Source of the DNA: Winogradskyella pacifica
Lineage (GTDB): Bacteria; Bacteroidota; Bacteroidia; Flavobacteriales; Flavobacteriaceae
Direction: 5' to 3'
Assembly: GCF_013403915.1 (NCBI RefSeq)
Contig: NZ_JABFDI010000001.1
Coordinates: forward strand, 1-64,000
Length of the DNA stretch: 64,000 nt
The notes beneath the pieces were generated by a model. The model saw nothing but the letters and a program-made list of their open reading frames with translations. It searched no databases and had not been told where the DNA came from. Shown here piece by piece: positions 42,048-51,100 of the stretch (the stretch's first letter is position 1; every line of letters starts with the position of its first letter). The position numbers were made by a program, and so were the translations under genes.

Positions 42048-42134
42048 TTACCTGTAACGTCTTTTTAGGTTCCAAGCAAAGCTTTTAGTTTCAGTCGAAG
42101 TACTAGATAATTGATTGTTGTTTAAAGTTCTCAT
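42048..42134 (-). CDS. Putative microprotein A (28 residues)
   Basis: ATG at 42132-42134, TAA at 42048-42050. The product begins MRTLNNNQLSSTSTE and ends F-A-W-N-L-K-R-R-Y-R, a basic amphipathic tail. The start context (CAACAATTATGAGA) closely resembles that of microprotein B (AATTATTATGAGA). It would be the first of two cistrons ending at the 41862-41899 terminator. A leader peptide, a secreted signal or a toxin-like peptide are all possible. Confidence 0.5.
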   Translation of the reverse strand: MRTLNNNQLSSTSTETKSFAWNLKRRYR

Positions 42135-42255
42135 AATTGTTGTTTTTTAATTGGTTATACTTAATAGACGATGAAATTCTTAATTTGTTACAGTACTATG
42201 CATAACATAATTCATTTTAACAAAATTTAATGATTTTCAATGTATCTTTATAGGA

Positions 42256-42648
42256 ATGAAAACTAGATTCTATTTTATGATGATAATCTGTATTAGCTTG
42301 CACACTTGCAAAACAAATACAGATTCTACTTGTTATAAAACCACTTTAAAAGTAACTGCTACTGCTTATAACTCTTTAGCATACCAAACGAATTCTAACC
42401 CAAGTATTACCGCTTTTGGCGATAGTTTAAAACCTGGATTACGATACATTGCTGTGTCTCGCGATTTATTAGATTCTGGTTTAGTTCACAATACCAAAGT
42501 AAAAATTCAAGGATTTGATAGTTTATATATCGTTAAAGATAAAATGAACCGTCGTTATAAAAAGCGCATCGATATTTATATGGGAAACGATGTGAAAAAA
42601 GCAAAAAAATGGGGCAAAAAGAAACTCAAGATTGAGTACTGTATTTAA
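42256..42648 (+). CDS. 3D-domain lipoprotein
   Basis: This 130-residue protein has an N-terminal lipobox-like S-L-H-T-C (Cys 18). The rest is a 3D domain, named for conserved aspartates, with T-A-T-A-Y-N near residue 36, the Y-I-A-V-S-R-D-L-L core and V-K-D-K-M-N-R-R-Y-K-K-R-I-D-I-Y near 95. 3D domains have a double-psi beta-barrel fold related to lytic transglycosylase MltA and the resuscitation-factor family. An envelope or peptidoglycan role is plausible. A TATCTTTA sequence at 42243-42250 may be its promoter and would give an almost leaderless transcript. Confidence 0.8.
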   Translation: MKTRFYFMMIICISLHTCKTNTDSTCYKTTLKVTATAYNSLAYQTNSNPSITAFGDSLKPGLRYIAVSRDLLDSGLVHNTKVKIQGFDSLYIVKDKMNRRYKKRIDIYMGNDVKKAKKWGKKKLKIEYCI

Positions 42649-42664
42649 GCAAAAGATTCAATTC

Positions 42665-43231
42665 CTAATTAGATCGTTTTAGCATAATTTCAGAAACTAT
42701 AAAAGGGTAGGCTTTTTGTACGTCTGCTAATTCAGTTTTGGTTAATTGATCTGGTGTTTTGTTATAGATTTCTTTGGCATAGCGCGTTCTTAAATCATAA
42801 TACGCTTTAGTAATTTCATCTTGTACGGAAATAAAGCGTTCATATTTAGTTAAAGAAGCATGTTGTAAAGAAATTACAGCAACTTTGGGATGATCGGATG
42901 ACTCTTGGGATTGATTGCCTTCACAAAAATCACAACTTCCAATTCCATTATTATCAATAAACGTTTCAACTATTCTTTTAACATCAGACAATTGAACAAT
43001 AGCATCTTCAATCATAATTTCTTGATTTTCGTTCATTGAAATTCGCAATAAATTTCGTTCGGGAATATTAGCTATACAGTCAGCTGTATCGCAAATAGGT
43101 GGTAGTTTTCGTAAAATACCTTTGTCTGCAGAAATAGTTGTAGTCACTAAAAAGAAAATTAGTAACAAAAAAGCAATGTCTGCCATGGATCCTGCATTGA
43201 CCGATGCAGAATGTCTTCTAAATGATTTCAT
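42665..43231 (-). CDS. ExbD/TolR-family biopolymer transport protein
   Basis: This 188-residue inner-membrane protein uses the ATG at 43229-43231 (MKSFRRHSASVNAGSMADIAF); longer frames upstream lack the family N-terminus. A single membrane helix (about 16-36) carries the M-A-D-I-A-F-L-L-L-I-F-F motif with the Asp that takes part in proton flow in ExbD/TolR. The periplasmic part contains two Cys pairs (C-D-T-A-D-C and C-D-F-C), probably disulfides. No exbB or tonB gene is adjacent, so this copy is an orphan. Confidence 0.9.
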   Translation of the reverse strand: MKSFRRHSASVNAGSMADIAFLLLIFFLVTTTISADKGILRKLPPICDTADCIANIPERNLLRISMNENQEIMIEDAIVQLSDVKRIVETFIDNNGIGSCDFCEGNQSQESSDHPKVAVISLQHASLTKYERFISVQDEITKAYYDLRTRYAKEIYNKTPDQLTKTELADVQKAYPFIVSEIMLKRSN

Positions 43232-43330
43232 AATATTTGATTTAAATGTTAATGGTATGTTAATCACAATAACGATACCAATCTTGTGAAATCTTGTTAA
43301 CAATTCATTCCATAAACCTTTACAATGTTC

Positions 43331-43338
43331 TATTTTTG
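43331..43338 (+). promoter_or_regulatory. TATTTTTG promoter element of the helicase gene
   Basis: A full TAnnTTTG match 29 bp before the helicase ATG at 43368. No TTG is seen at the usual -33 spacing. Confidence 0.55.
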
Positions 43339-43367
43339 CAAAATTAACTAAGTGCTAAAATTATTTT

Positions 43368-44882
43368 ATGTCGTCAGAAAACGGAACCATTCAACAAAAT
43401 GCTACTGAGAAAAGTCTATATGATTATCAGATCAAAGACCTTAATCGCATTTTTGATGTAATGCGAGATGAATCTGATGATTTTAACCTCCTATATCAGT
43501 TACCAACAGGCGGAGGAAAAACAGTTATTTTTTCTGAAATCGTTAGGCGTTACGTTGAGCAACATCAAAAAAAAGTAATGATTCTTACACATAGAATTGA
43601 GCTTTGTAAGCAGACTTCTAACGTGTTATCTGGTTTTAATGTTAAGAATAAAGTAATTAATAGTAAGGTTAAAACGCTTCCAGACCAAGATGATTATCAA
43701 TGTTTTGTAGCGATGGTTGAAACCTTAAATAATCGCTTATCAGACAAAGATTTCGAATTAAAAAATGTGGGCTTAGTTATTATTGATGAAGCACATTACA
43801 ATTCGTTTAGAAAACTATTTAAGTTTTTCGAAAACTGTTTTATCTTAGGTGTTACAGCAACGCCATTGAGTAGCAATATTAAACTACCAATGAAAGATAA
43901 TTATAACAAACTAATTGTTGGTGACGATATTTCAACCTTAATAAAAAATGGATTTCTTGCGAATGCGGAAGTTTCTAATTATGATGTTGGACTTACATCT
44001 TTAAAGATTGGTATTAATGGTGATTATACGGTGAAATCTTCAGAAGCATTATATACTAATAGTTTAATGCAATCTAAACTGTTGATGGCTTATGAAGAGA
44101 TGGCGAAGGGCAAAAAAACGCTGATTTTTAATAATGGAATTTACACCTCTAAAGAAGTTTATCATACCTTTAAAAAGGCAGGTTATAATGTGCAACATTT
44201 AGATAATACCACCACTAAGCAAGATCGTAAAGATATTTTAAAATGGTTTAAGCATACTCCAGATGCTGTATTGTCTTCTGTAAGTATCTTAACTACAGGT
44301 TTTGATGAACCGTCAGTAGAATCCATAATTTTGAATAGAGCGACACGTTCTTTAACTTTATACTTTCAAATGATTGGTCGTGGTAGCCGAATTTATAAGG
44401 ATCGAAAATCGTTTCAGGTTATAGATCTAGGAAATAATGAAGCGCGTTTTGGACCTTGGAATCAGCCTGTAGATTGGCAGCACATTTTTAAGCATCCCGA
44501 TTATTATTTAGAAAACATTGTAGATGATGATTTATTAGAGCGCGATTTTGTTTACACTATGCCAGATTCACTAAAAGTGAAATTTAAAAAATCGTACACC
44601 TTAAATTTTGATGTGAAGTCAGAGTATAAAGAGGTGATTAGTGAAGGTAAAAAATCTTTTACTGTAATTGAACGTTCTATTGCTCAACACTCGCAAATAT
44701 GTATTGATAATAGTGAAGATGTTTATGATGCTAGAGAGTTAATTAAAGATCTTCAAGATGAAATTGCTTATCGAATAAAACAGTACTGTTATTGTATTAT
44801 GAATAGTACACAAAACTATAAAGACTGGTTATTTGAAGAGTATAATAGAAAGTTAAGAATTAGCTTTAACGGGAAGTTTTAA
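43368..44882 (+). CDS. SF2 DEAD/DEAH-box helicase
   Basis: This 504-residue superfamily 2 helicase of the ResIII/Helicase_C layout has Walker A L-P-T-G-G-G-K-T (about 45-52), D-E-A-H (about 138-141), V-T-A-T-P (about 162-166), and motif VI Q-M-I-G-R-G-S-R (about 331-338). The C-terminal ~110 residues are a family-specific extension with paired cysteines near the end (Q-Y-C-Y-C). There is no nuclease or methylase domain and no adjacent restriction gene, so a general DNA/RNA role is more likely than restriction. Confidence 0.92.
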   Translation: MSSENGTIQQNATEKSLYDYQIKDLNRIFDVMRDESDDFNLLYQLPTGGGKTVIFSEIVRRYVEQHQKKVMILTHRIELCKQTSNVLSGFNVKNKVINSKVKTLPDQDDYQCFVAMVETLNNRLSDKDFELKNVGLVIIDEAHYNSFRKLFKFFENCFILGVTATPLSSNIKLPMKDNYNKLIVGDDISTLIKNGFLANAEVSNYDVGLTSLKIGINGDYTVKSSEALYTNSLMQSKLLMAYEEMAKGKKTLIFNNGIYTSKEVYHTFKKAGYNVQHLDNTTTKQDRKDILKWFKHTPDAVLSSVSILTTGFDEPSVESIILNRATRSLTLYFQMIGRGSRIYKDRKSFQVIDLGNNEARFGPWNQPVDWQHIFKHPDYYLENIVDDDLLERDFVYTMPDSLKVKFKKSYTLNFDVKSEYKEVISEGKKSFTVIERSIAQHSQICIDNSEDVYDARELIKDLQDEIAYRIKQYCYCIMNSTQNYKDWLFEEYNRKLRISFNGKF

Positions 44883-44888
44883 CTTTTT

Positions 44889-44918
44889 TTTGTAAAGATT
44901 TCTATTTTTATATCTTTA
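44889..44918 (+). promoter_or_regulatory. Promoter of the secreted-protein gene
   Basis: TTTG (44889-44892) and TATCTTTA (44911-44918) are separated by 18 bp, a good match to the Bacteroidota -33/-7 arrangement. The start of the downstream gene (GTG, 44980) is 61 bp away. Confidence 0.6.
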
Positions 44919-44979
44919 ATTTGAAATAGGTACGGTTTTTGTAACTTACTACTCAAATATTTAAAACAAAAATATAATA

Positions 44980-45717
44980 GTGAAAACCATTAATATCATA
45001 GCATTTATCTTCTGCATTTTCTGCAGCACGACGGTTTTTGCCCAAGTTATTAAGGATAAAGAGAAGAAATCCATTCGTATTCCTGCAGAAGTATCTAAGA
45101 AGAAAACCGATTCTGCTTTAGTAAAAGTTAAGATAGCACCAATTCTAAATAAGGAAAATGAAAAGTCTAGTGGCAGCTCTAAGGAAGGTGAAGAAAAATT
45201 TGTAATTAGAGAAACCGAAAAACCATTTTCAATGACTGATGATGATGATGGTTTAAAAAGCCCGAGTGAAATTTATGAAAAGCGTTGGACAAAAGAAGCC
45301 GTTAAAGGTGGTATTATAAGAACAATGTCAGATCAATTTCTTGGGGAACATCGCGTAGATACTAAATTCGTAAATATAGTTTGTAGAGATCATCAATACC
45401 CTGATGGTGACCGCGTTCAGATTTTATTAAATGGTGCTGTTGTAAAAAGTAATTTATTACTGACCGGTAGTTATAGAAGGGTAGAAGTAAATTTAGTAGA
45501 TGGTAAAAACACCGTCGATATTGTGGCTTTAAATCAAGGTGAATCTGGTCCAAATACGGCTGAATTTGTTGTATATGATGATAAAGGTAATATGATTTCT
45601 TCAAAAGAATGGAACCTTCTTACGGGTGTAAAAGCAACTATTATTTTCCAGAATGAAAAGGTGACTATTACAGAGAAAACAACAGCTCAAGAAACAGCAG
45701 AAGCTTCTAATAATTAA
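44980..45717 (+). CDS. Secreted hypothetical protein
   Basis: This 245-residue protein uses a GTG start; an N-terminal signal peptide (about 1-22, cleaved after V-F-A) follows at once, which supports it. A low-complexity Lys/Glu/Ser segment (about 30-90) is followed by a compact beta-rich domain (about 120-225; D-R-V-Q-I-L-L-N-G, V-E-V-N-L-V-D-G-K-N-T-V-D-I-V-A) that looks like an immunoglobulin-like fold. I do not recognise the family. It is periplasmic or surface-exposed. Its end overlaps the convergent pseudouridine synthase by 11 bp. Confidence 0.82.
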   Translation: MKTINIIAFIFCIFCSTTVFAQVIKDKEKKSIRIPAEVSKKKTDSALVKVKIAPILNKENEKSSGSSKEGEEKFVIRETEKPFSMTDDDDGLKSPSEIYEKRWTKEAVKGGIIRTMSDQFLGEHRVDTKFVNIVCRDHQYPDGDRVQILLNGAVVKSNLLLTGSYRRVEVNLVDGKNTVDIVALNQGESGPNTAEFVVYDDKGNMISSKEWNLLTGVKATIIFQNEKVTITEKTTAQETAEASNN

Positions 45718-46270
45718 TTGGTAAAATCTCTGCAGGTTTCATTACTCCTAATTTATAATCTCCAATCCTAACGCGCACTAAACGCAATGTTGGCAAACCT
45801 ACTTTCGCTGTCATTTTTCGGATTTGTCTAAATTTACCTTCGGTAATTGTCATGGATAACCATGATGTTATTCCATGACGTTCATCACGTACAAAACGTT
45901 CTATAATATGTGATGTATCGGTTAGAATTTCAGCCTTACATGGTTTTGTTTTATACGCTTTTCCTTCAACAGAAATTTCAACACCTTTTCTTAATTCTGA
46001 AATTAGTTCTGGAGTAATTATACCATCAACCATAACGTGGTATTCTTTCTCAATAGCCGAACTCGTTATATAATTGCTAAACTTACCATCTGTAGTTAGT
46101 AATAGTAAACCTTCAGATTTTTCATCTAGCCTGCCAACAGCCATAACATCATTTGAGAGGTCGAATAATTCTCCTAAAAGTTTTTTAGATTTCCGCTTAG
46201 TCTGATGATTTACAAATTGACTTAAATATCCGTAAGGTTTGTATATTTTATAGTAGCTATGCGCTTTCAT
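45707..46270 (-). CDS. RsuA/RluE-type rRNA pseudouridine synthase
   Basis: This 187-residue enzyme isomerises a uridine in rRNA to pseudouridine. The ATG at 46268-46270 (MKAHSYYKIYKPYG) is chosen over an upstream one because the family core begins Y-x-x-x-K-P-x-G. The catalytic motif V-G-R-L-D-E-K-S-E-G-L-L-L-L-T-T-D-G (about 46-63, Asp 50) is intact, and F-R-Q-I-R-K-M lies near 147. There is no S4 domain, as in RluE (23S rRNA). It is the last of a four-gene run starting with hpf. Confidence 0.92.
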   Translation of the reverse strand: MKAHSYYKIYKPYGYLSQFVNHQTKRKSKKLLGELFDLSNDVMAVGRLDEKSEGLLLLTTDGKFSNYITSSAIEKEYHVMVDGIITPELISELRKGVEISVEGKAYKTKPCKAEILTDTSHIIERFVRDERHGITSWLSMTITEGKFRQIRKMTAKVGLPTLRLVRVRIGDYKLGVMKPAEILPINY

Positions 46271-46272
46271 AA

Positions 46273-47082
46273 TTACCAAAAAGTTATAAAGCATTTTACA
46301 AGTTTGGTCTCATTATATTTTAACCAAACCAATGGGGAACGTTTAGCTTCAACGTCCTCTTGAATTTTAATTTTAGCAGTTTCATAATCTTGCCAAGGGA
46401 CATCATTATGGCAACCGACCAACCAATCTAATTTTTGAGGTATATAAAATTGTAAGGTATTAAAAGTTGAAATTTCTGAAAATGAGATATAGAAACCGCT
46501 AACACAAGCTTTGTTAAGCGGTTCTATAGCTATATCAGAATTCTTATAAGGTAAAAACAATTGTGCTTTAAAACATAGTTTTTGAGACACATCTGCGGTA
46601 TTAATATTAAAGTCCTTAAGTTGAATACTGGTTACATCGTTAAAAAGAAGTGGGAATTGTTTAGACCTCAGCTTTTCTAATTTATAACACAGCGAATCTT
46701 TTCGGTTAGGGCCAATCCAGTAGGCGAGTGGCTCTTGATACTGATTTAAGGTGTCGTACAAATAGAATTTGTAAACCACTTCGAGATGGATGGGTTTATT
46801 CTCTTCAAAATAAAGCGCATCCAATTCTCCTATGGTTTTTCGTTCCTTTTGGATCTGTAAATTTTCTACAATCCATCTCACTGTAGTTTGTTGTTGTAAT
46901 TGATAAAAAACAAACTCCTCTACAAGCTTACCTAAGCGCTGATTTTTAAACTGAAAATCATCATTTATCAAATCAGATACTGAACTGAGTTCAACTTGAT
47001 CGATACCAGATAAGCCAAGATCCTTAAAGAGAGCAGGGGTTTCTGTGTAGCCTTTATATCTTAAATGTGTGCTTCTATTCAT
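46273..47082 (-). CDS. DUF1853 family protein
   Basis: This 269-residue protein matches DUF1853, a family of cytosolic proteins without proven activity. The region I-G-E-L-D-A-L-Y (about 84-91), followed by H-L-E-V-V-Y-K-F (about 98-105), looks like the D-(x)n-E-x-K core of a PD-(D/E)xK nuclease-like fold, so nucleic acid cleavage is conceivable. It ends 2 bp before the pseudouridine synthase start and begins 23 bp after the ArsC-like gene. Confidence 0.82.
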   Translation of the reverse strand: MNRSTHLRYKGYTETPALFKDLGLSGIDQVELSSVSDLINDDFQFKNQRLGKLVEEFVFYQLQQQTTVRWIVENLQIQKERKTIGELDALYFEENKPIHLEVVYKFYLYDTLNQYQEPLAYWIGPNRKDSLCYKLEKLRSKQFPLLFNDVTSIQLKDFNINTADVSQKLCFKAQLFLPYKNSDIAIEPLNKACVSGFYISFSEISTFNTLQFYIPQKLDWLVGCHNDVPWQDYETAKIKIQEDVEAKRSPLVWLKYNETKLVKCFITFW

Positions 47083-47105
47083 TAGGGAATAAAAGTATAA
47101 CTATT

Positions 47106-47552
47106 TTATACAAAGTTATCCTTGTCGTTCGTTTTATTACTATCCATAGCATTGTTATGTGCTGTGTGTTTAATATTTGCACTATCTGCTTCAAAATACT
47201 TAAGGACTTCAGTTACTGCTGTAATATGTGCCGTTTTTTCACCATTTATAATAATTGCTCCTTGAAATGCTTTAGGGTTATTTTCTAAAATCGTAACATA
47301 ATCATTGGCATCAAACTTAGAGTTGTTGTCTATGTCTTTAATTTTTGAAAAATCCAGAAAATTATCAATTCCAATATTGAGATCAGTTGCCAACTCTTGC
47401 CATTGGGTTGGAGTTGGCATTGTTTCATTAATATTAATCATTAAAATGTCTTTTCCTGAGGCTTTTAAATAGCCCTCAAGCTGTTTTCCAAAATCTGATT
47501 CATTGGCATATATACAGTTGATTTGATTTTTGTCTCTGCTAATTACTCCCAT
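47106..47552 (-). CDS. ArsC/Spx-like thioredoxin-fold protein
   Basis: This ~148-residue protein (MGVISRDKN start; an ATG four codons further upstream is possible) resembles the ArsC/Spx family in layout: an N-terminal beta strand, a helix, and the P-T-P-T-Q-W-Q-E-L-A and D-W-style blocks. The usual catalytic C-x5-R is not present; the single Cys of the first strand (N-C-I-Y-A) lacks the arginine. It is therefore unlikely to reduce arsenate. It sits 15 bp after hpf and is probably co-transcribed with it. Confidence 0.65.
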   Translation of the reverse strand: MGVISRDKNQINCIYANESDFGKQLEGYLKASGKDILMININETMPTPTQWQELATDLNIGIDNFLDFSKIKDIDNNSKFDANDYVTILENNPKAFQGAIIINGEKTAHITAVTEVLKYFEADSANIKHTAHNNAMDSNKTNDKDNFV

Positions 47553-47567
47553 TATATCTCCCATTAT

Positions 47568-47870
47568 TTAGTATGTTTTCATTTTATCTTTGCGCTTTTC
47601 CAATTGCTTCGATAATTCATTAACTGTTTTAGATACGGCATCATAAAAATTGTCAAATGAGGATTCTGAGAATAACCGAGGTCCTGGTGCACTTAATCGT
47701 ATGCCACATATTTTTCCTGTGTTGTCATTAGTGGTGTTTTCTGTCTTAAAAAAGACATCAGCTCTAATCACAAAATCGTATCGTGTTACTAATGTTTCTA
47801 ATTTTTCCTTTGCATGTGCTTCTAATCGATCGCTTGTTGCAACATCATGATATTCAAATAATATTTCCAT
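47568..47870 (-). CDS. hpf: Ribosome hibernation promoting factor, short form
   Basis: This 100-residue HPF/YfiA (sigma-54 modulation) protein binds the 30S subunit in the tRNA/mRNA path and promotes inactive ribosomes in stationary phase. The beta-alpha-beta core (A-K-E-K-L-E-T-L, A-D-V-F-F-K, I-C-G-I-R-L-S-A-P-G) is present. The length is that of the short form, without the C-terminal dimerisation domain. It is the first of four genes on the minus strand. Confidence 0.92.
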   Translation of the reverse strand: MEILFEYHDVATSDRLEAHAKEKLETLVTRYDFVIRADVFFKTENTTNDNTGKICGIRLSAPGPRLFSESSFDNFYDAVSKTVNELSKQLEKRKDKMKTY

Positions 47871-48044
47871 TTTATAGTTTTTAAAAGTTTATTACAAGGT
47901 ATCTATTGTTCTATTATAGATTTAGCTTAAATGGATTATTCATTGACGTAATCCCTCTTAGACTAGAATAACCATTTGCTTTTAATCTTTAAAATAGGCA
48001 TTCACGCATCTTTAGATTTATAATTCAAAAACATTTTGAACAAA

Positions 48045-48079
48045 AAAAACGCAAAATCAATATGAGATTTTGTGTTTTT
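48045..48079 (-). terminator. Terminator of the large sugar dehydrogenase gene
   Basis: Arms AAAAACGCAAAATC (48045-48058) and GATTTTGTGTTTTT (48066-48079) pair over 14 bp with one G-U, 23 bp after the stop. Read on the minus strand the stem is followed by a T-run. Confidence 0.82.
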
Positions 48080-48101
48080 AAATTTAGATTGAAAATGGGG
48101 G

Positions 48102-51100
48102 TTATCTAATTATTAGTTTCTGTATGCGTATATCTCCTGAAACCGTTTCTAAAGCTACAATATAGACACCTGCGCTAAGATGACTTACAGCTATTGATTG
48201 GTGTGTAGACCTTATATCGAGAGCATTGGTTAACATAATTCGTCCATGAATATCATAAAGTATAAATGATGTCTGTTCCTCTAATTGTCCTGTAACTTCA
48301 ATGGTTCGTTGCGCTTGATTTGTTGAAATTTTTAAAGCCTCAAGCAGCATCGAGTTATTTATACTTAACACGTCTGTTTCGAACCTAAGATAAAAACGGC
48401 CCGTACCAGATATGTCATCCGTTGCTGTAAATGTGTAGTTACCAGCGTTAAGCAGCGTAAATGTATTGTTAGAAGTATCCTCTAAATAAACATTAGTGGC
48501 TTCTGGAATATCCGTTTCAAAAACAGAAATTGTTATTTCTTCACCCTGATTGGCGTGAACACCTAATGCTATAATGCTATTATTTATTGCAGTGTCACCA
48601 AGAGCTTGAATCATAAATGGCACACCTGTATTGTCTTCTACCAAATGCGTATAGATTGAAAATTCGGAGATGTTGCTGTTATACAACGCGGCATCATAAC
48701 CAGGATCTAAACCTGAGCTCGCATTGGTGTTAAAATAAATATCAGTAAAGTATTCTGAATCTGTAGCACTAGATTTTAGTTTTAAATAACCGACATGCGC
48801 AGAAGAAACTCCTCTGCCCAATATAAAGTCATCACTAGAACCACCGACACGCATTTCTGGCGTAAATTCGATAGAGCCGCCGCCAGATTTACTCTTTACG
48901 AAGAACCCTTGACCCGGTGCAATTAATTGTTGTGTCGTTAAATTGTTTAAAACGGTCCAACCATTTGATGCGTTTCCATCATAACCATAAATAGCTTGGT
49001 ATGTGCCACCATTTAATTGGCTTTTGTTATGGTTAAAGAACGTATCAAAATCGATATAAGAAGTATAGGGATTACCGATTAAATTCCATCCATTAAATGA
49101 AGATCCCGATGTTGTAATATTTCTAATTACGGCATTAGTTTCTACACCTCCATAAAAGGTTAGGGTAGTGCCATATAACGCATCTTCTAAACTTTCTCTT
49201 GCTGCTCTATAACCGATACCTAAGTCTAAATTAGTAGCTACATTTGTGTCCGTTGCGTATATGATATATGTCCCAGAAGTTTCATCAAAAGGGCCAAACA
49301 ATTTCTGAGAGTTATCATTTGGATTTTCAAATAAATTTGGATTGTTGTCTATTGCAAAATCACCAAAGGTTTGTCCGCTAACAGGCGTCGCTATTAAGTC
49401 GTTACCTGTAGTGCTGTTGTTTGCATTTACGTGCCGCTTATAAGTAATATTACCTATACTTGTACCTTCAACAATTAAACTTGAAAACTTGTTAGAGATA
49501 GAGTTTAAAATGACGTCTCCATTTATAGTTAAATTGCCAGTTATAGTTAAACTACCGCCTTCAGATATGTCTATTTTACCAACAGCAGAGACCGTATAAT
49601 CTGCATCGATAATTACAGTTTCGTCAATACCAATGATTAAGTCTACACAATTTTCGGGCGCTGTAAATACTGTTCCACCGCTTGAATAAACACTTTGATA
49701 ACCATCCGTAAAATCTGCTTTAATTTCTACATCTTCACCATCAGCTATTAGTCCGGTTAAAGTAATAGTTTGTGGGCTTGTTGTAATAGGAAAACTTTGA
49801 CCGTTTACTTCTAAAAATCCTGTAGTAGGAGGGTTGGTATAAGTTACAATTAAGTCTTGTGAGTAGGTATTATTAGATACATCACATGTAGTTTGTTGAA
49901 TTCCTGCAACTACGCTTTCTATAATCGTTTTAGTCTGATAAGGTATAAACTGAAACAATGATGCCTTCGTCTGTGTATTAACATCATTGTAATAAGGGTT
50001 TGAAGGGTTGTTATCTCCTACACCTGAATTTCCGCCCCTTCCTCTTAGATGGCTACTATATAGATCATTAATTCCATCGCTATAAAGAACGACTTTAATA
50101 GCTTCTGCAAAAATAGGTGTTTGAGTAGGACCTCCCCATTTATAAATTCCAGATTTTATCCAACCTCCTTTACCTTGGTCTAAAGTTATCCAATTCCCTT
50201 CTCTTAAGTAACTAACACGCCACATTGTATTTGTTTGTGGTTGACTACTGTAAGAACCTCCAATGGTTATATAATTCACAAATTTTGGATTTGGCCATTC
50301 AACATTTAAAAAGAATCCATTCGCTTCATCAACAGTACCAGCATTAAACTGATATGGCCATCCATACTCTGCATATTGCGAATATGTTTTGTAAGCTTTA
50401 ATCATTGGATCGTACAGGATGTCGTTTGGTGTACCTCTGCCTGCATCTGCGTTAGGACCAACAGATCCAGATACTATCGCTGATGGCAAAAGGGCCAAGT
50501 TACTCATAGGATTCGGGTTATTGGTAATATCTGTTATATCGGTATCTAATTGATTTATCCATGCTTCAATTAAATCTACACCTGGTTCATCGATCTCGAA
50601 CTTTGCCAATGGAGGCATCATAATCGATTGGTCTACACTATTAATTTTATGATATAATACCGATTTTGAAGCATCACCTGGGTAAATTATTTTTTCATCA
50701 GGATCAACCTCTAATGGAGTTAAGATACCTGTTGATAATATTCCTGTAGCTTCAAGACTATTATAATAACGTAAATCGAAACTAGTTCTTATCGGGTTAT
50801 CTAGTCTATGACAATAAGCACAATTTAAGTCTAAATATGATCTTGCTCTTTCTTCTAACGAAGCTACCGGATCGTCAATTGATTTATTTGTTATTATATG
50901 TTCTGTATCCGTGTCAGTAATGGACTGGTCAATAACACCTAAATGGCTTAAAGTTACCAATTGGTTTCTTTCTAGTCCTGTTTCCTCATAGGTATAGTCT
51001 GTATTTAAATACCTAGTTTTTAGCCCTAGATTACCTTTATTTACCTCATTATGACAGGCTCTACACTCTGTATTTGAAGGGAAATGCCACATTTGCGTTC

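Noticed and set aside
43368..44882. Restriction enzyme subunit
   Set aside because: The helicase resembles type III/I restriction motor domains, but no nuclease, specificity or methylase gene is nearby.
47106..47552. Arsenate reductase
   Set aside because: The fold resembles ArsC, but the catalytic C-x5-R is missing, so an enzymatic name is not supported.
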